Shown here: piece after piece, positions 33,063 through 35,715 of the stretch
Layout: the number at the start of each line of letters is the position of its first letter
Position numbering within the stretch: the stretch's first letter is position 1
Source: Oceanospirillaceae bacterium
GTDB lineage: Bacteria; Pseudomonadota; Gammaproteobacteria; Pseudomonadales; Balneatricaceae
Length of the DNA: 35,715 bases
Reading direction: 5' to 3'
NCBI GenBank assembly: GCA_013373085.1
Contig: JABXIM010000097.1
Location: 1-35,715, forward strand
Position numbers and translations under genes: made by a program
The notes under the pieces: generated by a model
What the model was told of the DNA's origin: nothing
Database searches by the model: none
What the model saw: only the letters and a program-made list of their open reading frames with translations

Positions 33063-34199
33063 CTAAAAAGCCTGTCCGGGAGGCTGCTGCCCCATTGCCA
33101 GCGAACCGGTGAACAGGTGCTGGCGCTTCTCCTGGATCGGGTGAAAATGCGAGGCCATCACGTCGCGGAACAGACTTTCGATCCCATTGCCGCGCATGAA
33201 CCCCGGACCTCCGCAGGCTTCCAGGGCCTTGGCTGTGGTCAGCTTGCAGGCCTCGGCGGCGATGGTCTTGCGCTTGACCACTTCGTTAACGGTTTCGAGG
33301 TTCGCCTCGAACCGGAACTCGTCCGTTAGCATGATCATGCTTTCGACCGCCAGCTCCGCCGCAGTCAGGGCGTTTTCCATCTCTCCAAGCAGGTAGGGCG
33401 TAACCGGATCCGGGCTGGTGCGGCAGCGTTCCCGGGCGCGGGCCGCGGCTTCACGCGCCACACCACAGTAGACCGACATGATCAGCGGCAGCGCCACCGG
33501 CAGCACAACGGACCAGATCATGTGAAAGTCGCCCCGCGGACGGCGAACGACAATGCTGGCTTCCGGCACGAAGGCATTTTCGATCTTGACGCTGTTGGAG
33601 CCCGAACCCCGCATGCCCAGCGGATGCCAGTTATCCAGCACGCTGACCCCCTCTCCTCTGAGCGACACCGGAAAATGCAGCACCTGCCAACCCGCGTCGG
33701 GATCTTGCCAGGGTGCGGACGTCACCAGCACATCGCCGGCCGGCGAGCCGCTGGCGAAGTGCTTGACAGCGTTGAGCACAAAACCACCCTCGACCTTTTC
33801 CAGGCTGCCGTTGGACGCCAACCAGTCGCCGGCGCCGGTACTGACCAGCACCAGCTCGGAAGCCGCCACTTTTTCCAGCAGCGCTTGTCCGGGGCGCCCG
33901 TGCCGGGCGTTGTAACGGTTGGCCGCGACAATGTGCTGGTGCATCGAGCAGGATAATGCGGTCGACGGGTGCCTTGCGGCCAGCGCGCCGAGAAACTCGC
34001 AGATTTCGCGAAACGCATAGCCGCCTCCACCACATTCCTCCGGCACCAGCGCCGAGAAAACCTTTTCCGATTTCAGCAACTCGCAATTCTCTTGCGAAAA
34101 CCGCTCCCGGGCGTCAGCGGACTTGCCGTTCTCCGCGAACTGTTCGCCGATGCGATCCAGTATGGCGGCCAATTTCGGATTCAATTGACGGGTTTTCAT
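33063..34199 (-). CDS. Acyl-CoA-dehydrogenase-fold flavoenzyme, probable monooxygenase component
   Basis: This 378-residue protein has the acyl-CoA dehydrogenase fold: an N-terminal helical domain, a middle beta domain (VSTGAGDWLASNGSLE, NWHPLGMRGSGSN), and a C-terminal helical domain ending in CGGPGFMRGNGIESLFRDV. The usual EGT segment carrying the catalytic Glu is replaced by FHPIQEKRQHLFTG. This pattern is seen in flavin-dependent hydroxylases of this fold. The gene 108 bp upstream encodes a flavin reductase, supporting a two-component monooxygenase. GAGGAT lies 6 nt before the ATG. The substrate is unknown. Confidence 0.82.
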   Translation of the reverse strand: MKTRQLNPKLAAILDRIGEQFAENGKSADARERFSQENCELLKSEKVFSALVPEECGGGGYAFREICEFLGALAARHPSTALSCSMHQHIVAANRYNARHGRPGQALLEKVAASELVLVSTGAGDWLASNGSLEKVEGGFVLNAVKHFASGSPAGDVLVTSAPWQDPDAGWQVLHFPVSLRGEGVSVLDNWHPLGMRGSGSNSVKIENAFVPEASIVVRRPRGDFHMIWSVVLPVALPLIMSVYCGVAREAAARARERCRTSPDPVTPYLLGEMENALTAAELAVESMIMLTDEFRFEANLETVNEVVKRKTIAAEACKLTTAKALEACGGPGFMRGNGIESLFRDVMASHFHPIQEKRQHLFTGSLAMGQQPPGQAF

Positions 34200-34307
34200 T
34201 GAGTGATCCTCGGGTTAATTTTTTATTTTCAGCAGCACGTTATATTCAGGTTTGCAGTGCGAATGGGCATTTTCGGCAATGCGCTCGCTTTTGCTAAATT
34301 GCCTTCA

Positions 34308-34814
34308 TCAGGCTGCATGTTCGATATTTACAGGTGCCACGAATGCGCCCCGGGAAAAAACCAGCGGCAGGCGGCCCTCGTTCGCAAAATCCATAACCTC
34401 GCCAATCAGCATCAGGTGATCGCCAAGGGGCACCAGGCGGTACAAGCGACAGCGGACCCAGGCGCAGGCACCGGGAATCAGCACATCACCCCCACCCTCG
34501 GCATCCGCGATACCTTCGAACTTGTTGGCGCCGCGCGTGGCGAAGCGTTGCGCCAGCTCGAACTGATCACCGCTCAGAATGGAGAGGGAGAAAACACGGC
34601 AGCGGGCAAAGACATCGAAGCTTGCTGCGCCACGATCGATGCACCAGCCGATAAGGGCGGGGGTCAGTGATATGGACACCAGACTGTTGATCGTCATGCC
34701 AACCGGCTTGTCGTCACTATCCCGCGTTGTCACTACAGCGACACCGGTGGTCCAGACACCCATCGTTTTACGCAGTTCGGTTATATCGATATTCTTTCTA
34801 ATCAATCGGCACAT
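34308..34814 (-). CDS. Flavin reductase family protein
   Basis: This 168-residue protein has the flavin-reductase (HpaC/DIM6-NTAB-like) fold, with LRKTMGVWTTGVAVVTT, GMTINSLVSISLTPALIGWCID and FSLSILSGDQFELAQRFA. It would reduce free FMN or FAD with NAD(P)H and supply it to the flavoenzyme encoded next. The start at 34814 is chosen for GGAGG 6 nt upstream, rather than ATG 34832. It is divergent from the HxlR-type regulator, with two dyad operators between them. Confidence 0.9.
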   Translation of the reverse strand: MCRLIRKNIDITELRKTMGVWTTGVAVVTTRDSDDKPVGMTINSLVSISLTPALIGWCIDRGAASFDVFARCRVFSLSILSGDQFELAQRFATRGANKFEGIADAEGGGDVLIPGACAWVRCRLYRLVPLGDHLMLIGEVMDFANEGRLPLVFSRGAFVAPVNIEHAA

Positions 34815-34903
34815 GCTGCACCTCCGCTTCATTTCATCCCGTTCACGAAATAAAGACTAAAGAAAACGGCGGCCGCTTGTTACTTCACAATCTGGAGAAA
34901 CCC

Positions 34904-34942
34904 ACTACAGTTTTTGTAGTAATCAGCTACTGCGGTTGTAGT
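34904..34942. promoter_or_regulatory. Tandem dyad operators, probably for the HxlR-type regulator
   Basis: Two similar 17-bp dyads lie at 34904-34920 (ACTACA-N5-TGTAGT) and 34926-34942 (CTAC-N7-GTAG). Both end in TTGTAGT and are offset by 22 bp, about two helical turns. They sit between the flavin-reductase gene and the HxlR-type regulator, 21 nt before the regulator ATG. Tandem occupancy by regulator dimers is the likely use. Confidence 0.65.
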
Positions 34943-34962
34943 TTGAGAATGGGAGCCGAGCC

Positions 34963-35658
34963 ATGACGTATCAACAGTTCTGCCCGATTGCCAAGGCGAT
35001 GGACGTGCTGGGCGAGCGCTGGACCCTGCTGCTGGTCAGGGAACTGCTGATGGGCTCTACCCGTTTCAACGAATTTCAGCGCGGTCTGCGCCAGATGTCG
35101 CCAAGCCTGCTGACCAAGCGCCTGGCGAGCCTGGAAGAGGCCGGCCTGCTGGTGCGCAGGCGCATCCCCGGCCAGCGCGGTTACGAGTACTTTCCCACCG
35201 ACGCCTGCCGCGAACTGCAGCCGCTGATCGAGCAAATCGGGCACTGGGGCATGCGCTGGGCCCGGGAACAGATGACCGAAGGCGACTACGATCTGGAGCT
35301 ACTGATGCTCTATCTCGAACGCAGTGTCTGCCCCGACCAACTGATTGGCAACGAAACCGTGATCCGCTTCAACTTCAATGACGTCGGCGAGTACCCGAAC
35401 TGGTGGATTGTTGTCAGCGGCGGCGACGTCGATGTCTGCGTGCACGACCCCGGCAAGGAAGTCGATGTCTACTTCACGGTCTGTCTCAAGGTCATGTGCC
35501 AGCTATGGATGGGTGATATCAGTTACCGCAAGGCAATCGCCGACGGCGTGCTCAAGCTTGTCGGACCGCCGGAGCTGACGCGTCACGTCGAGCGCTGGCT
35601 GAAACCGAGCATCTTCGCCGGCATCCCGCCGGCCCGCGCCATTGTGGATCCGGCGTGA
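34963..35658 (+). CDS. HxlR-family transcriptional regulator with C-terminal SCP2-like domain
   Basis: This 231-residue regulator has an N-terminal HxlR-type winged helix (about residues 1-100) with C7 at the usual N-terminal Cys position. The recognition region reads GSTRFNEFQRGLRQMSPSLLTKRLASLEEAGLL. The C-terminal half (about 110-231) resembles an SCP2-like sterol/lipid-binding domain, suggesting an aliphatic or lipid-like effector. GGGAG lies 7 nt before the ATG. It is divergent from the two-component flavoenzyme genes and probably controls both directions through the dyads at 34904-34942. Confidence 0.9.
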   Translation: MTYQQFCPIAKAMDVLGERWTLLLVRELLMGSTRFNEFQRGLRQMSPSLLTKRLASLEEAGLLVRRRIPGQRGYEYFPTDACRELQPLIEQIGHWGMRWAREQMTEGDYDLELLMLYLERSVCPDQLIGNETVIRFNFNDVGEYPNWWIVVSGGDVDVCVHDPGKEVDVYFTVCLKVMCQLWMGDISYRKAIADGVLKLVGPPELTRHVERWLKPSIFAGIPPARAIVDPA

Positions 35659-35661
35659 GGC

Positions 35662-35715
35662 GTGCGGTGTGCGGTGTGCGGTGTGCGGTGTGCGGTGTGC
35701 GGTGTGCGGTGTGCG
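35662..35715. repeat. Heptamer tandem repeat at the right edge
   Basis: GTGCGGT is repeated seven times without a mismatch from 35662 to 35710, and five further bases match an eighth copy at the window edge. It begins 3 nt after the HxlR-gene stop codon. The unit shares GCGGT with the heptamer at the left edge. The array probably extends beyond the window. Confidence 0.95.

Overview
The window reads as chromosomal DNA from a GC-rich gammaproteobacterium, possibly marine or sediment-dwelling. The genus cannot be fixed from the sequence. The main pointers are the gammaproteobacterial-type genes: a YciH/SUI1 protein, the long (275 aa) QueF, a YadG/YadH-like ABC exporter pair, a PA2817-like protein, and an RpoE/ChrR stress locus tied to fatty-acid-modifying genes. 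I see no rRNA, tRNA, phage, insertion sequence or CRISPR array. Both ends of the window run into 7-bp tandem repeats that share GCGGT.

Layout. (1) Positions 177-2744, minus strand: secreted retropepsin-like protease, YciH and dGTPase. (2) Positions 3142-4787, plus strand: a two-gene unit of a DUF692/MNIO iron oxidase and its DUF2063 partner, with no recognisable precursor peptide. (3) Positions 4801-8394, minus strand: a four-gene operon of ECF sigma factor (RpoE type), ChrR zinc/cupin anti-sigma factor, DUF523-DUF1722 protein and photolyase. (4) Positions 8589-13852, plus strand: a divergent operon of FAD oxidoreductase, DUF1365, cyclopropane-fatty-acid-synthase-like methyltransferase, MFS transporter and DUF3833 lipoprotein. 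Matching TGATCC-type promoters face outward from the region between (3) and (4). Together the two operons look like a singlet-oxygen/photo-oxidative stress regulon that repairs DNA and remodels membrane fatty acids. (5) Positions 13842-17708, minus strand: a secreted DUF6134-like protein, SDR and NTF2-like protein (the last two are usual companions of the fatty-acid cluster), then a fructose-type PTS EIIABC. (6) Positions 17970-20497, plus strand: periplasmic cyclophilin and a PHA synthase.

(7) Positions 20548-28172, plus strand: a V/A-type ATPase operon in the order B-D-I-K-E-DUF2764-A. This looks like a circular permutation of the usual bacterial order E-DUF2764-A-B-D-I-K. The A gene is set apart by about 160 bp made almost entirely of consecutive hairpins. 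The K subunit keeps the residues that bind Na+ in the Enterococcus enzyme. (8) Positions 28352-32026, minus strand: a five-gene run of ABC ATPase, ABC permease, QueF, nitroreductase and thioesterase. (9) Positions 32329-32996: a PA2817-like gene and a small DUF1127-like gene, convergent. (10) Positions 33063-35658: an acyl-CoA-dehydrogenase-like flavoenzyme and a flavin reductase on the minus strand, divergent from an HxlR-type regulator. Two tandem dyad operators lie in the shared control region.

Best candidates for something under-described: the precursor-less MNIO/DUF2063 pair, which lacks one expected metal ligand and has an added CxxC; the permuted, predicted Na+-type V-ATPase with its hairpin array; and the DUF523-DUF1722 protein built into a singlet-oxygen operon next to photolyase.
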